A stretch of 20,504 bases of DNA from Candidatus Magasanikbacteria bacterium RIFCSPHIGHO2_02_FULL_50_9b (GCA_001782975.1 MFQD01000039.1:2728-23231); one strand, 5' to 3'; shown: positions 1-8,196, counted from the first letter of the stretch. Numbers and translations are program-made. The notes: a model not told the origin generated them from the letters alone.

Positions 1-780
1 GTGCTCAGGAATGCAATTCGTCACCCGAATACGACTGCGCGTGAGTGCGCCGAGGATCACAAACGTGCCAGCTTCGATGCGATCAGGAATCATGGCAACG
101 GATCCGGTCTGCAGCGCGCTGACGCCGTCAATCGTGATGGTCGGCGTACCGGCACCACGAATATTCGCGCCGCAGGAATTTAAAAATTCAGCGAGCGCCA
201 CAACTTCTGGTTCTTGCGCGGCATTTTTTAACACCGTCGTTCCGCTCACGCGCGATGCCATGAGCATGAATGTTTCGGTTGCAACAACGCTAATGACTGG
301 AAAAATAAATGTCATGCCGTGCAGTTCGGGTGCCACAAATTCAAATGTGTCTCCATCCACGCGCAATTCCGCGCCAAAGCGCTGATACCCTTTGAGATAA
401 AGATCAATTGGCCGCCGCCCAATCACGCACCCACCCGGATACCCAATGCAGGCCTTCCCAAAACGCCACAGTAGCGGACCGACGAGCATGATTGATGTGC
501 GAATTTTTTTAGCCATTTCTTCCGTGATTTCAAAATTGGTGACCGTGCACGGATCAATGCGCACATAATTTTTTTCCGGTTCATACGCGACCGTGGCGCC
601 GAGCTCCGCGATGATCGACAACATGCGACGAACGTCTTCAATGTTCGGTACGTTGGTGAGCGTTACCGGTCCGTCAAACATAAGCGATGCAGCGATAAAT
701 TTTAACGCCGCATTTTTTGCGCCATTCACGCTGATTTCGCCATCGAGCGGCTGTTGTCCGTTAATTCGAAAGTGTGCCAT
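1..780 (-). CDS. murA: UDP-N-acetylglucosamine 1-carboxyvinyltransferase (MurA), N-terminal part
   Basis: Reading from an ATG at 780 to the left edge gives 260 open residues, about 60% of a typical ~420-residue MurA; the C-terminal part lies outside the window. MurA transfers enolpyruvate from PEP to UDP-GlcNAc, the first committed step of peptidoglycan synthesis in the cytoplasm. The N-terminal NGAKNAAL segment carries the Lys22/Asn23 pair at the same positions as in E. coli MurA. Segment RTSIMLVGPLL (94-104) is followed by PGGCVIGRRPIDL, which places the catalytic, fosfomycin-reactive cysteine at residue 118 (Cys115 in E. coli). With Cys retained rather than Asp, fosfomycin sensitivity would be expected. 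No SD precedes the ATG. The gene is divergent from the PEGA gene and shares its promoter region. Family identity is very secure. Confidence 0.97.
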   Translation of the reverse strand, partial: MAHFRINGQQPLDGEISVNGAKNAALKFIAASLMFDGPVTLTNVPNIEDVRRMLSIIAELGATVAYEPEKNYVRIDPCTVTNFEITEEMAKKIRTSIMLVGPLLWRFGKACIGYPGGCVIGRRPIDLYLKGYQRFGAELRVDGDTFEFVAPELHGMTFIFPVISVVATETFMLMASRVSGTTVLKNAAQEPEVVALAEFLNSCGANIRGAGTPTITIDGVSALQTGSVAMIPDRIEAGTFVILGALTRSRIRVTNCIPEH

Positions 781-782
781 AC

Positions 783-811
783 TTGAGTGCAATTGGTATC
801 TAGTGTACACT
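783..811 (+). promoter_or_regulatory. predicted sigma70-type promoter of the PEGA gene
   Basis: TTGAGT at 783-788, a 17-bp spacer, and TACACT at 806-811. Each box matches 4 of 6 consensus bases. Transcription would start near 818, about 17 nt before the ATG at 835. This argues for that start over the in-frame ATG at 787, which lies upstream of the -10 box. Confidence 0.5.
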
Positions 812-830
812 ACGGCGACCATCTGTTCAA
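802..830 (-). promoter_or_regulatory. predicted sigma70-type promoter of murA
   Basis: On the minus strand, TTGAAC (830-825), a 17-bp spacer and TACACT (807-802). Its -10 overlaps the -10 of the divergent promoter because both lie in the perfect palindrome AGTGTACACT (802-811). The predicted leader before the murA ATG is about 15 nt and has no SD. Confidence 0.5.
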
Positions 831-834
831 CCCC

Positions 835-1809
835 ATGTTGCTGTTACGCCATAAAACAAGAAAAATCGTCTTTCGGTCACTGGTTGTCCTCTATTTTTTT
901 GCAGCGACGTGGCTCCTTTTATTTGCAAATGGCTACCGCATTAAATTTTCTCCGTTCACCATCTCGGGAACGGGAAATGTTCACGCATCGTTCAAACCAA
1001 CGAATGCAGATGTTCTCATTGATGGAATTACGGTTGGCGCGTCATCGCCCACGCGCGCGCGTGCATTGTTTCCCGGAACGCATCACGTTCGCATTCGCGC
1101 TGATGGATATCTTTCTTATGACCGTGTCATCCGTATCGAACCGCACGAAACAACGTTCGTAAATAGCATTCAATTGGTTCGAGATTCGACGCCGGTTTTT
1201 GTTGCAACAAGCACGGCAACTGAGGGGATGCCGGAAAAAAAATCAGAACCAATGTTGAACGGCGACCGCGTCTGGATTTCTGGTGGCGGCACGACCGGCA
1301 CGCGGGTCATACGCGGCATGACGCCAATCACGCGCGACCTCGGCGCAGGCGCGTGGAGCATCGCCGCAGTTACCGAATCAACGGTCGCACTCGCGCGGCT
1401 TGATACTGGCGAAATACAATTTCGATCATGGAATACACCTGATCACATTGAGGCAACACTCCCCGGTCACGCTGCGGTGACCACAGAAGATACTGGTTCG
1501 CCGGCAATCATCGCACTTTCAACATTTGAGCTGTGGCAGTATGAGACTCGCGAAAAAAAAGCGTCGTTGATCTATCGATTCAGCAAGCCAATCGCAACGG
1601 TGATACCCGTTCATGATACGACACTCGTGTTAGTGGCGCTCGCCGATGAACTCGTTGCGTTTAACGTTACGGACTCGCACCACATTCCGCTGGTGCTTAC
1701 GACAGGTATGGAGTTATCAAACGTCACGGTTGATGAAGAAAAAAAATCTGCTCGATTCACGACGCGCATCGACGGACGCACGAAAATTTTTGAACGCGCA
1801 CTCTATTAA
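835..1809 (+). CDS. membrane-anchored PEGA-domain protein
   Basis: 324 residues from the ATG at 835. A basic N-terminus (residues 5-14) precedes one hydrophobic segment (about 11-30), a signal anchor placing the rest outside the membrane. Residues ~49-105 match a PEGA domain: a beta-strand, then ADVLIDGITVG, a central PGTHHVRIRADGY core and a closing strand. PEGA domains are small surface or periplasmic beta modules, often next to cell-wall or protein-kinase domains. The remaining ~210 residues form repeated short beta segments with WISGGG-like and LWQYETREKK-like strands, suggestive of a partial beta-propeller; this is inferred, not a firm domain call. No SD. The gene converges on rmlA with only 9 bp between stops and no terminator. 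The neighbouring murA hints at an envelope role. Confidence 0.85.
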   Translation: MLLLRHKTRKIVFRSLVVLYFFAATWLLLFANGYRIKFSPFTISGTGNVHASFKPTNADVLIDGITVGASSPTRARALFPGTHHVRIRADGYLSYDRVIRIEPHETTFVNSIQLVRDSTPVFVATSTATEGMPEKKSEPMLNGDRVWISGGGTTGTRVIRGMTPITRDLGAGAWSIAAVTESTVALARLDTGEIQFRSWNTPDHIEATLPGHAAVTTEDTGSPAIIALSTFELWQYETREKKASLIYRFSKPIATVIPVHDTTLVLVALADELVAFNVTDSHHIPLVLTTGMELSNVTVDEEKKSARFTTRIDGRTKIFERALY

Positions 1810-1818
1810 ACGTCAATC

Positions 1819-2895
1819 TTAAACCTCAACTTGCGAATTATCACCGATCACCAATTTATGGCCAAGCGGCAACGAATTTTTTGAGCTTTCGATGATCGCG
1901 TTTTTTCCAATGATCGAATCAACAATGCGCGTGCCAGCGCGCACTTCGGCGTAATCCATGATGACCGAGTGTTCAATTTCGGTGTTGTCGATCACGCAAT
2001 TATTTCCAATCGAAGTGTAGGGTCCGATGTAACTATTTTTAATCATGGCATTTTCGCCAATTGACACCGGCCCACGAATCAGAACATTGTCCCACACCTT
2101 TGTGTTTTTTCCGATCTGCACACGCCCCTGAATTTTGACGTTCGGCCCAATCATGCCGTTGTTGATCGCCTCTTTGCTCAACACTTCGTTGAGCAACAGC
2201 TGATTCCCTTCAAGCAAATCTTCCGGCTTTCCCGTGTCTTTCCACCAACCCGTGATCTCTTCCCAACCCACGCGCCGACCAGCCTGAATTAAAAACGTGT
2301 TTGCATCAGAAATTTCATATTCTCCACGACTGCTCGGTTCAATCGAATTGACCGCTTCAAACACCGTATCATTGTAAAAATAAATTCCCGTTTGCGCCAA
2401 ATCTGTTTTTGGCACCGCTGGTTTTTCTTCAATGCGCACTAATTTCCCGTGCTCGATGACGGGTACGCCGAACCGCTGCGGATCTGGCACGCGTGCAAAT
2501 GCAAACAGCGCATCCAAATTTTCTTCAGCAAACCGCTGCGCAAAACGGCGTAAATCGCCGAGCACAATGTTGTCGCCCAAGTGAAACAAAAATGGCTCCC
2601 CTCGCATGAAGTGCTCCGCGTTTTTGATGATGTGCGCCACGCCTTTTGGTCCGCCGGTCTGTTCAACATAGGTGATGCGCGCGCCCCACCGCCCGCCGTC
2701 ACCCACATACTGTTGCAATTCTTTTTCCCCCGGATTGATGTTAATAAAAATTTCTTGAATGCCTGCTTCAACAATGTGCTCGATTGCAAAAAAAATCATC
2801 GGCTTGTTCGCAAGCGGAATCAGGTGTTTGTTGATCGTGTAGGTGATAGGGCGCAACCGGCGCGCGTTGCCACCAGCGGCAATCAGAGCTTTCAT
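1819..2895 (-). CDS. rmlA: glucose-1-phosphate thymidylyltransferase, long form (RmlA-like)
   Basis: 358 residues. This sugar nucleotidyltransferase would make dTDP-glucose from dTTP and glucose-1-phosphate. The signature loop is AAGGNARRLRP (6-16), a variant of the usual GGxGTRLRP, followed by Lys23 in NKHLIP. HLGDN (105-109) holds the likely metal aspartate (108). GEYEISDAN and WWKDTGKPEDLLEGN are typical of the long RmlA/StrD group, and from about residue 245 onward hexapeptide-like repeats form a left-handed beta-helix tail. The ATG at 2895 is chosen over the in-frame upstream ATG at 2952, because the homologous domain begins MKALIAAGG and the longer form would overlap the upstream gene. 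Last gene of the rmlD-GT-GT-GT-GT-rmlA polycistron. Another nucleotide sugar specificity cannot be excluded. Confidence 0.88.
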   Translation of the reverse strand: MKALIAAGGNARRLRPITYTINKHLIPLANKPMIFFAIEHIVEAGIQEIFININPGEKELQQYVGDGGRWGARITYVEQTGGPKGVAHIIKNAEHFMRGEPFLFHLGDNIVLGDLRRFAQRFAEENLDALFAFARVPDPQRFGVPVIEHGKLVRIEEKPAVPKTDLAQTGIYFYNDTVFEAVNSIEPSSRGEYEISDANTFLIQAGRRVGWEEITGWWKDTGKPEDLLEGNQLLLNEVLSKEAINNGMIGPNVKIQGRVQIGKNTKVWDNVLIRGPVSIGENAMIKNSYIGPYTSIGNNCVIDNTEIEHSVIMDYAEVRAGTRIVDSIIGKNAIIESSKNSLPLGHKLVIGDNSQVEV

Positions 2896-2921
2896 AGGTG
2901 TGATGATTTCTCGCGCCAACC

Positions 2922-4010
2922 TTACCAAAAAAGGATTCGTTTGACAAGCCACCAGTAGACGGTCATCACCGGGTTTGCGACATACCGCAAAATCGGATTT
3001 TCAACGCGCGCTTCTTGAAATTTCACATACCCCACCCAATCACGAGTGAGCGCTGCGTCACTGACAGATCGTCGGCGCTGAATTGCCACACGTTTGTCGT
3101 GCCACAGCGACCAATTTTTTGGATTGAACCAATATTTGTACAGCTTGTGTTTCTCACTCACCCAACCGCCCTTCAGTGCAAACAAATAGGTTCCGAATTC
3201 GTATGCAAGCACCGCGGGCGCAATGAGCACAAGCGTTGGCAATTTCAGAAACATGTATAAAACACCAAAGCGATTTCGTTCCATCCAATAAAACTTAGTG
3301 ATTGATCGCGCGAATTCGTATGCGTGATGCACAACTGAATCGCGAACCATCACGACTCGATAGCCGAGTGATTTCAAACGGAGCGACCACTCCATATCTT
3401 CATGGTACAGAAAAAAATCATTGTCCCAACCGCCGAACTGTTTGCAGAGCACGGTCGGAATCATGAAAGCGGCGCCAGATGCGTACGGCACATCTTCGAC
3501 CGCGGCAAACGTGCGCTCGCTGAGCGGCACGCGATAATCACGGCAGTACCCAAATCCACAAAAATGAATGACGTTCCCACTCGTGTTAATCAATTCGCGC
3601 TCCGGATGGAGCATGAGTAACGACTGCGCAATCGCAATTTTCGGATCTGTTTCAAATGCGGCGACGAGCGCGCTGAACGTGTTGCGTGTTGGATAGGCGT
3701 CGTTGTTTAAAAAGAAAACAAAATCATACCCATGCTCAATCGCCCATTGCACGCCAACATTATTACCGCCGGCAAATCCCAAATTTTCTGATTGCGCAAG
3801 AATCGTGACGTGCGGAAGCGAGACGCCAGATTTTGGCATGACGTGTTGCTCCAAATAGGCCACGCTCGGCCCATGTTGCGGGTGCGGATTATCAACAATC
3901 AAAAATTCAAGCGCCTCTTTTGGGTAATCAACAGTTTCCATCGCCTTTACCACATCGTCGATATACGGCTCGCAATGAAATGACAGATACACGATCGCAA
4001 TTTTTTTCAT
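2922..4010 (-). CDS. GT2-family glycosyltransferase (1 of 4)
   Basis: 362 residues from ATG 4010, which overlaps the preceding gene's TGA as ATGA and so fixes the start. GT-A fold: an N-terminal strand KKIAIVYLSFH, FLIVDNPHP, SENLGFAGGNN (74-84) and a nucleotide-sugar/metal motif FFLNNDAYP (99-107; NND replaces the common NPD). Later YHEDMEWSLRLKSLGY supplies the acidic ED motif expected near the acceptor site, with a following VVHHAYEF. A hydrophobic stretch after the catalytic domain (LPTLVLIAPAVLAYEF) and aromatic C-terminus suggest membrane association. Probably adds a sugar to a lipid-linked or surface glycan; donor and acceptor are unknown. 26 bp separate it from rmlA. Confidence 0.88.
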   Translation of the reverse strand: MKKIAIVYLSFHCEPYIDDVVKAMETVDYPKEALEFLIVDNPHPQHGPSVAYLEQHVMPKSGVSLPHVTILAQSENLGFAGGNNVGVQWAIEHGYDFVFFLNNDAYPTRNTFSALVAAFETDPKIAIAQSLLMLHPERELINTSGNVIHFCGFGYCRDYRVPLSERTFAAVEDVPYASGAAFMIPTVLCKQFGGWDNDFFLYHEDMEWSLRLKSLGYRVVMVRDSVVHHAYEFARSITKFYWMERNRFGVLYMFLKLPTLVLIAPAVLAYEFGTYLFALKGGWVSEKHKLYKYWFNPKNWSLWHDKRVAIQRRRSVSDAALTRDWVGYVKFQEARVENPILRYVANPVMTVYWWLVKRILFW

Positions 4011-4831
4011 ATAATTTTTAAGCGACCGGCAGCGCGCCATTTCCAAAAATATTTTGCCCAACTTTTCAGATGCTCGCGCGCGAGACGATTTTTAAACAAA
4101 GGTAGAATCATGCCTGGCACTTTCGCGCTCCCGCGCCCGTGAAAATGAATGAGTGCGATGTGTGGCAAAAAATAGATGAGCCATCCGCGTTGCCAAAAGC
4201 GGCGGCACCAATCCGTATCTTCGAAATACATCCAATACCGTTCGTCAAGCAACCCGACGTCGTCAAGTGCTTCTTTGCGAATAAATAGTGCAGAGCCTTG
4301 CGCCCAATCAACGGGTCGCGGCTCGGAGCGGTCAACGTCCTTCAGCAAAAAACGATCAACACGCGATTTAAAAAATCGATATTTTGACAGCGGTGACCGA
4401 CGGATGAGCTGTACCGAAAGTGATGGAAATCGATGAATGGTGTATTGCAGCGATCCATCGCCATTCAGCAATCGCGGCGCAGCAACGCCGACTTTTGAGT
4501 GGGTCTGCATCCAATCGTACAGCCGCTGAATCGTGTTTGGTTCAGTAAATTGCGTGTCAGGGTTCAAAATAAAATAGTACCGCGCTTCGATCGAACGAAT
4601 GCCCGGATTCACCCCGCGCGCAAACCCAATGTTGCCTTCGGTTTCAATTGTTTTGACCGCCGGATAATTTTGATGGATCCACGCGAGCAACCCATCCTCG
4701 GATTTATTATCAGTCACCACGACACCAACGGTCAAACCAGACTGCGCAATATCCTGAAACAATGTCTCGAGACACGTTTCAACAAGCGCGCGCATTTTAA
4801 AATTGAGGATCACGACCGCAACATCAACCAT
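4007..4831 (-). CDS. GT2-family glycosyltransferase, WbbL (rhamnosyltransferase)-like (2 of 4)
   Basis: 274 residues. Motifs in order: VAVVILNFK, VVTDNKSEDG, EGNIGFARGVN (65-75), FILNPDTQF (87-95), then YFEDTDWCRRFWQRGW and IHFHGRGS. The LNPDT and ED-D/H-HG-GS pattern is that of the WbbL-type branch of GT2, which includes rhamnosyltransferases. This fits the rml genes around it, although the donor cannot be read from the sequence. The C-terminus is basic and aromatic, suggesting attachment to the inner membrane face. Its stop overlaps the next gene's start (ATGA), and only 3 bp separate its ATG from the upstream gene's stop, so the genes are probably translationally coupled. Confidence 0.9.
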   Translation of the reverse strand: MVDVAVVILNFKMRALVETCLETLFQDIAQSGLTVGVVVTDNKSEDGLLAWIHQNYPAVKTIETEGNIGFARGVNPGIRSIEARYYFILNPDTQFTEPNTIQRLYDWMQTHSKVGVAAPRLLNGDGSLQYTIHRFPSLSVQLIRRSPLSKYRFFKSRVDRFLLKDVDRSEPRPVDWAQGSALFIRKEALDDVGLLDERYWMYFEDTDWCRRFWQRGWLIYFLPHIALIHFHGRGSAKVPGMILPLFKNRLAREHLKSWAKYFWKWRAAGRLKII

Positions 4832-4834
4832 ACG

Positions 4835-5851
4835 TTACACAAACCATGCGTCAAGTTCGCGCCGCGTCACGCGTAAGTGTCGCTCGATGTAGCCGCGCTT
4901 GCGGAGCATGGTCGGGAGCAACCGTAGCACATCGCGCCAGCAGCTGACAAATGTGCGCGTTGCAAAGAGGAGCAGGTAGCCGGCTTTTTTGCTTTCATAC
5001 CACACGGTCGCAGAGAGCGCACGAATGCCGCCCTCGCCACGATAATTTTTGATGAGCATCATCAGATGATTGCGGTACGAATAATAGTTGGCGAGTGCAG
5101 ATTTTTTTGCGCGATTTTCTGCGGCGGCTGTATCGCTCAAATTAGTTGGACCGGAGGCCGAACGATCATGATAGGTGACGGCATCGAGTACCGAAAATGA
5201 AAACCATCCGGCTTCACGCAATCGCCACGCCAAATCAACATCTTCTTTGTACGAAAAAAAATCTTCATCAAACACTTCATCATTAAAAATTACGTCGCGT
5301 AATGCAGTGGCTCGATACATCGGCAACGCGCCGGACACCCCAAACACCTCAATCGCTTCGACATCGTCGTCAATGTTGCGCCATACTTCCGCGCCATTCA
5401 TGTCAACGACGCGGTGGTTTTTAAACGCCTGCAGCCCAAGCGAATCAATGATGTTTGTTTTTTCCGGAAATGCCCATTTCATGAGGCGCCCACTGATTGA
5501 TCCCGCATCTGGATGCGCTTCAAAAAAATAAAAAAGTTTATCGATGAAGTGTTCATTGAGGCACATATCTTGATTGAGGAGCAAAATGTAGTGAGCGCGT
5601 GCGATGCTTGAGCGGAACAGCTCATTGTGGCCGGGTGCGAAACCAATATTTTTTTCTTTTTCAATCAGCGTGTACGGTTGCTTCATGGTTGCAAGCTCCT
5701 GCTTGATCAAGTGGACGGTGCGATCTGATGATCCGTTATCGATAATTAACAGTTCCCAGTCAGTGAAGCTCTGCGCGCGCAGTGACTGGAACAAATGTGG
5801 AATATATTTTTCGCCGTTCCACGTGACTAATTGGATGATGACCGGAATCAT
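4835..5851 (-). CDS. GT2-family glycosyltransferase (3 of 4)
   Basis: 338 residues from ATG 5851, which overlaps the upstream TGA (ATGA); the longer in-frame reading from 5935 would run deep into the preceding gene and begins with low-complexity basic sequence. Motifs: VIIQLVTWNGEKY, LLIIDNGSSDRT (35-46), KEKNIGFAPGHNE, LLLNQDMCL (90-98), then YKEDVDLAWRLREAGW and TYHDRSASG. These are the expected GT-A nucleotide-binding, LNxD and ED-x-D elements. Residues ~150-200 include SGRLMKWAFP and VFGVSGALPMYR, the usual acceptor-side loop. The C-terminal third is basic with amphipathic segments. Sugar specificity unknown. Confidence 0.9.
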   Translation of the reverse strand: MIPVIIQLVTWNGEKYIPHLFQSLRAQSFTDWELLIIDNGSSDRTVHLIKQELATMKQPYTLIEKEKNIGFAPGHNELFRSSIARAHYILLLNQDMCLNEHFIDKLFYFFEAHPDAGSISGRLMKWAFPEKTNIIDSLGLQAFKNHRVVDMNGAEVWRNIDDDVEAIEVFGVSGALPMYRATALRDVIFNDEVFDEDFFSYKEDVDLAWRLREAGWFSFSVLDAVTYHDRSASGPTNLSDTAAAENRAKKSALANYYSYRNHLMMLIKNYRGEGGIRALSATVWYESKKAGYLLLFATRTFVSCWRDVLRLLPTMLRKRGYIERHLRVTRRELDAWFV

Positions 5852-6720
5852 AATTTTATTTTTTCTTTGAGTCGCGCGCCGGCGAGTGCGAGTGGCTGCA
5901 GCAAGCGAAAAATCCACGCCGCGCGCGGATGCCATTTTGCGAAATATTTCACCATGCTGTCTGTAAAATATTTTTGTTTCGCGTATCCGCCGACGAGTGA
6001 AAAACTACGTCCCACATAATCTGTGCACGTTGCCGCGTTGGTGTACCACACTTCAACACCTGCTGTAGCAGCTTGCTTGCAATAATCAACCTCTTCAAAC
6101 CAGATGAAATAGCGCTCATCAAGCCCGCCGATTTTTTCTATGAGTTCACGCCGAATCATGAAGAACGATCCGCGGATTGAATCAGCGCGCGTCCTTGATT
6201 CATAGTTGAAATCAGTGGCGAGATAGTCATCGAGTACCCGTGGAAACAGATGCGGAATTTTCAGCAAAATCGCCAACTGATCTTTGATTGCGGGAAATCG
6301 ACGTACCTGGGGAACAATTTCTCCATTTTGTCCGATAAGTTTGCACCCGGCGATCGCCGCCTGCTTGTTATTGTCCATCCACTCGACCATGCGTGTCAAG
6401 GTGTCTTTTGACAAACGCATGTCAGGATTGAGCAAAAGGATGTAGCGTCCCCGTGCCTGTTTGATCCCAATATTATTCGCCTTTGCAAACCCAAGATTTT
6501 CAGAATTTTGAATTGCGAAAATTTTGAGCCGCTCATCTGCGCGCGGGATAAATTCTTTCTGCACCATTTCAATAAGGCCATCATCAGACGCGTTGTCCAA
6601 AATAAAATATTCAATGGAAAGGTCTCCGCGCGCTTCAAAAAGTGATTCCAATAATGCGCGCACGTATTCGCGCGATTTAAACCCAACAGTGATGATGGAA
6701 AGATCAACTGCGTCCGACAT
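5848..6720 (-). CDS. GT2-family glycosyltransferase, WbbL-like (4 of 4)
   Basis: 290 residues. LSIITVGFKS, FILDNASDDG (39-48), SENLGFAKANN (73-83) and LLLNPDMRL (95-103) define the GT-A core. RGSFFMIRRELIEKIGG and WFEEVDYCKQAATAGVEVW follow. Where WbbL-like relatives usually have an H-x-GG-S element, this protein has CTDYVGRSF, so the usual histidine is not seen. The first 17 bp overlap the 3' end of rmlD, and its stop overlaps the next start (ATGA). Probably the first glycosyltransferase translated after rmlD; its donor may be a dTDP-sugar, but that is inference from position. Confidence 0.9.
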   Translation of the reverse strand: MSDAVDLSIITVGFKSREYVRALLESLFEARGDLSIEYFILDNASDDGLIEMVQKEFIPRADERLKIFAIQNSENLGFAKANNIGIKQARGRYILLLNPDMRLSKDTLTRMVEWMDNNKQAAIAGCKLIGQNGEIVPQVRRFPAIKDQLAILLKIPHLFPRVLDDYLATDFNYESRTRADSIRGSFFMIRRELIEKIGGLDERYFIWFEEVDYCKQAATAGVEVWYTNAATCTDYVGRSFSLVGGYAKQKYFTDSMVKYFAKWHPRAAWIFRLLQPLALAGARLKEKIKL

Positions 6721-7549
6721 ATTCGGCGAGTGCTGCTTGCCATGGACGCAGTGGTGGACGTTTGGTGTTTAAAAGTTCTGAAACACGTGGCCGTTTTGCC
6801 GGACGCGGGAATGCGCTGGCTGCAACGGGCGTTGCAATAATTTTTGAATTTGTGAGCCGAAAAATTTCCTGGCCAAATTCGTACCACGTGCAGGCACCGA
6901 TGTTGGTGAGGTGATAGATGCCGAACGGCGCGTTCGCTTCAACTAATGCAAAAACCTCTGCCGCCAAATCCGGCGCATACGTCGCACATGTTTTTTCTTC
7001 ATCAACGAGATTGATTGTTTCTTTTGTAACCCCGAGCTCCATCATGATGTCCACAAAACTGCGCTTCGCGCCCGGTGACGCGGCTGGCTTGCCAAATAAG
7101 CGCGACAGTCGGATCAAATAAAAATTTCCGCCGATTGATTGTACCGCATCTTCGCCCAACATTTTACTGCGGCCATACGCATTGACAGGTGCTGGCTCTG
7201 CGCCTTCGGGATAACCCGAATCATTTTCACCATCAAAAACATAGTCGCTAGAAAAATGGACGAATGTAGCGTCCAATTCTTTTGCCACTGCGGCAAGACG
7301 GCCGGGCAATTCTCCATTTATTTTTTCTGCAGTCCCCCACCCTTCGCCTTCAATGTCATCAACGGCGTTGTAGGCAACGGCGTTAATAATTAATTCCGGC
7401 GCTGCAGCACGTATTTTGTCCATCGCTCCCGCCGCCGTGAGATCAATGTCAGTTTTATCCCAACCAGTAACGTCGTGCCCACGCTCGTGGCCAACGCGTA
7501 CCAATTCCTGTCCGAGCATACCTTGGGAGCCGAGGATTAAGAAGCGCAT
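6704..7549 (-). CDS. rmlD: dTDP-4-dehydrorhamnose reductase (RmlD)
   Basis: 281 residues. A short-chain-dehydrogenase-type reductase that performs the last step of dTDP-L-rhamnose synthesis with NAD(P)H. Rossmann glycine motif GSQGMLG (7-13), NAVAYNAVDDIEGE in place of the usual AYT-VDxAE, SSDYVFDG (100-107), catalytic YGRSK (125-129) and the C-terminal ASAFPRPAKRPRVSELLNTK region that is typical of RmlD substrate binding. Length is normal for the family (about 280-300). First gene of the polycistron that ends with rmlA. The promoter predicted at 7560-7588 would leave almost no leader, so the transcript may be leaderless; no SD is present. Confidence 0.93.
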   Translation of the reverse strand: MRFLILGSQGMLGQELVRVGHERGHDVTGWDKTDIDLTAAGAMDKIRAAAPELIINAVAYNAVDDIEGEGWGTAEKINGELPGRLAAVAKELDATFVHFSSDYVFDGENDSGYPEGAEPAPVNAYGRSKMLGEDAVQSIGGNFYLIRLSRLFGKPAASPGAKRSFVDIMMELGVTKETINLVDEEKTCATYAPDLAAEVFALVEANAPFGIYHLTNIGACTWYEFGQEIFRLTNSKIIATPVAASAFPRPAKRPRVSELLNTKRPPLRPWQAALAEYVGRS

Positions 7550-7559
7550 AGTGCTCTGT

Positions 7560-7588
7560 ACGTTACTCTATGCGGCAAATTTTGACAA
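7560..7588 (-). promoter_or_regulatory. predicted promoter of the rmlD-rmlA polycistron
   Basis: Minus strand TTGTCA (7588-7583), 17-bp spacer, TAACGT (7565-7560). The -35 is good, the -10 weak (3 of 6). The predicted start is about 3-5 nt before the rmlD ATG at 7549. It lies just downstream of the terminator of the previous minus-strand unit, which is where a new promoter is required. Confidence 0.45.
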
Positions 7589-7601
7589 TACTTTTTTAGC
7601 A

Positions 7602-7640
7602 TAAAAAATCGCCCCGAGCTTCGTTGGTGAAGCCCGGGGC
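7602..7640 (-). terminator. rho-independent terminator of the 176-aa gene
   Basis: On the minus strand, GCCCCGGGCTTC (7640-7629), a 6-nt loop, GAAGCTCGGGGC (7622-7611): 12 pairs including one G-U. It is followed by GATTTTTTA. There is no T-run in the plus direction, so it acts on the minus strand and separates this unit from rmlD. Confidence 0.9.
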
Positions 7641-7659
7641 ATGCGTCGTCACGTTCTAC

Positions 7660-8190
7660 TCACGCATCGAGAGCCGCAGACGCATGATCGTCATCCTGCA
7701 GAACCTGCGCGTAGAACGGTGCGAAGTCCGGCAGAAACCGCTGGAGCCGCTGCGACAAGACCGCCACCTTGCCACCGGTTCCGGTGCCGTACTCGTTGAA
7801 AACGCCGTGATGAAACGAGAACTGCTGCGGTTGATCTGCAGACGGCGGGTAGTTGACCTTCCTGCCCCAGAGCAGTGCGTGCAGAGTCACTGCGCCGATG
7901 ATCGGAGGGTTATCGGAAACGATCGGCCCACTCTTCCACAGTTCGATTTCAACCCAACAGCCATCCACGAACTCAACCCGAAACCTCTTTCGACACAGCT
8001 CTATATTTGCTTGCGTCGAAGGGAGTAGAATGGCGCTTTTCATGAGTTTCGGCTCGACGCGCTTCCTGACGGTGTAGATTGCGGGGCAGACGTAGCTGCC
8101 GTCACCGATGTAGAACCATGTGCGAACTGCGATTGCCTGCGCAATTGCAGTTGCATACTCCAGTGTAATGAAACGTTGGTCAGAATGCAT
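7660..8190 (-). CDS. uncharacterised 176-aa protein, single-gene unit
   Basis: I do not recognise a family. Strand and start are supported by a full set of signals: TTGACA/TAACAT promoter, a 5' hairpin, SD AAGGAG (8202-8197) six nt before the ATG at 8190, and a strong terminator right after the TGA. The protein has no hydrophobic segment and is probably cytoplasmic. It shows alternating beta-like stretches (KRFRVEFVDGCWVEIELW), a Pro-rich middle (SDNPPIIGAV, NYPPSADQPQQF), a Gly-rich turn (YGTGTGG), and an acidic, Ala-rich C-terminus (LQDDDHASAALDA). Third codon positions are richer in G/C than in the flanking sugar genes, and the SD is unusual for this window, so transfer or a distinct expression class is possible. 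A plus-strand ORF over the same bases lacks such signals. Confidence 0.72.
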   Translation of the reverse strand: MHSDQRFITLEYATAIAQAIAVRTWFYIGDGSYVCPAIYTVRKRVEPKLMKSAILLPSTQANIELCRKRFRVEFVDGCWVEIELWKSGPIVSDNPPIIGAVTLHALLWGRKVNYPPSADQPQQFSFHHGVFNEYGTGTGGKVAVLSQRLQRFLPDFAPFYAQVLQDDDHASAALDA

Positions 8191-8196
8191 GGCACA

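Noticed and set aside
1..385. Plus-strand ORFs near the left edge
   Set aside because: They lie wholly over the unmistakable MurA reading frame on the minus strand and have no domain of their own.
787..834. Upstream ATG for the PEGA gene
   Set aside because: It lies before the predicted -10 box and adds residues that are not part of a membrane anchor.
7624..8028. Plus-strand 134-aa ORF opposite the 176-aa gene
   Set aside because: It starts inside the minus-strand terminator hairpin and has no promoter or SD; the minus frame has all signals.
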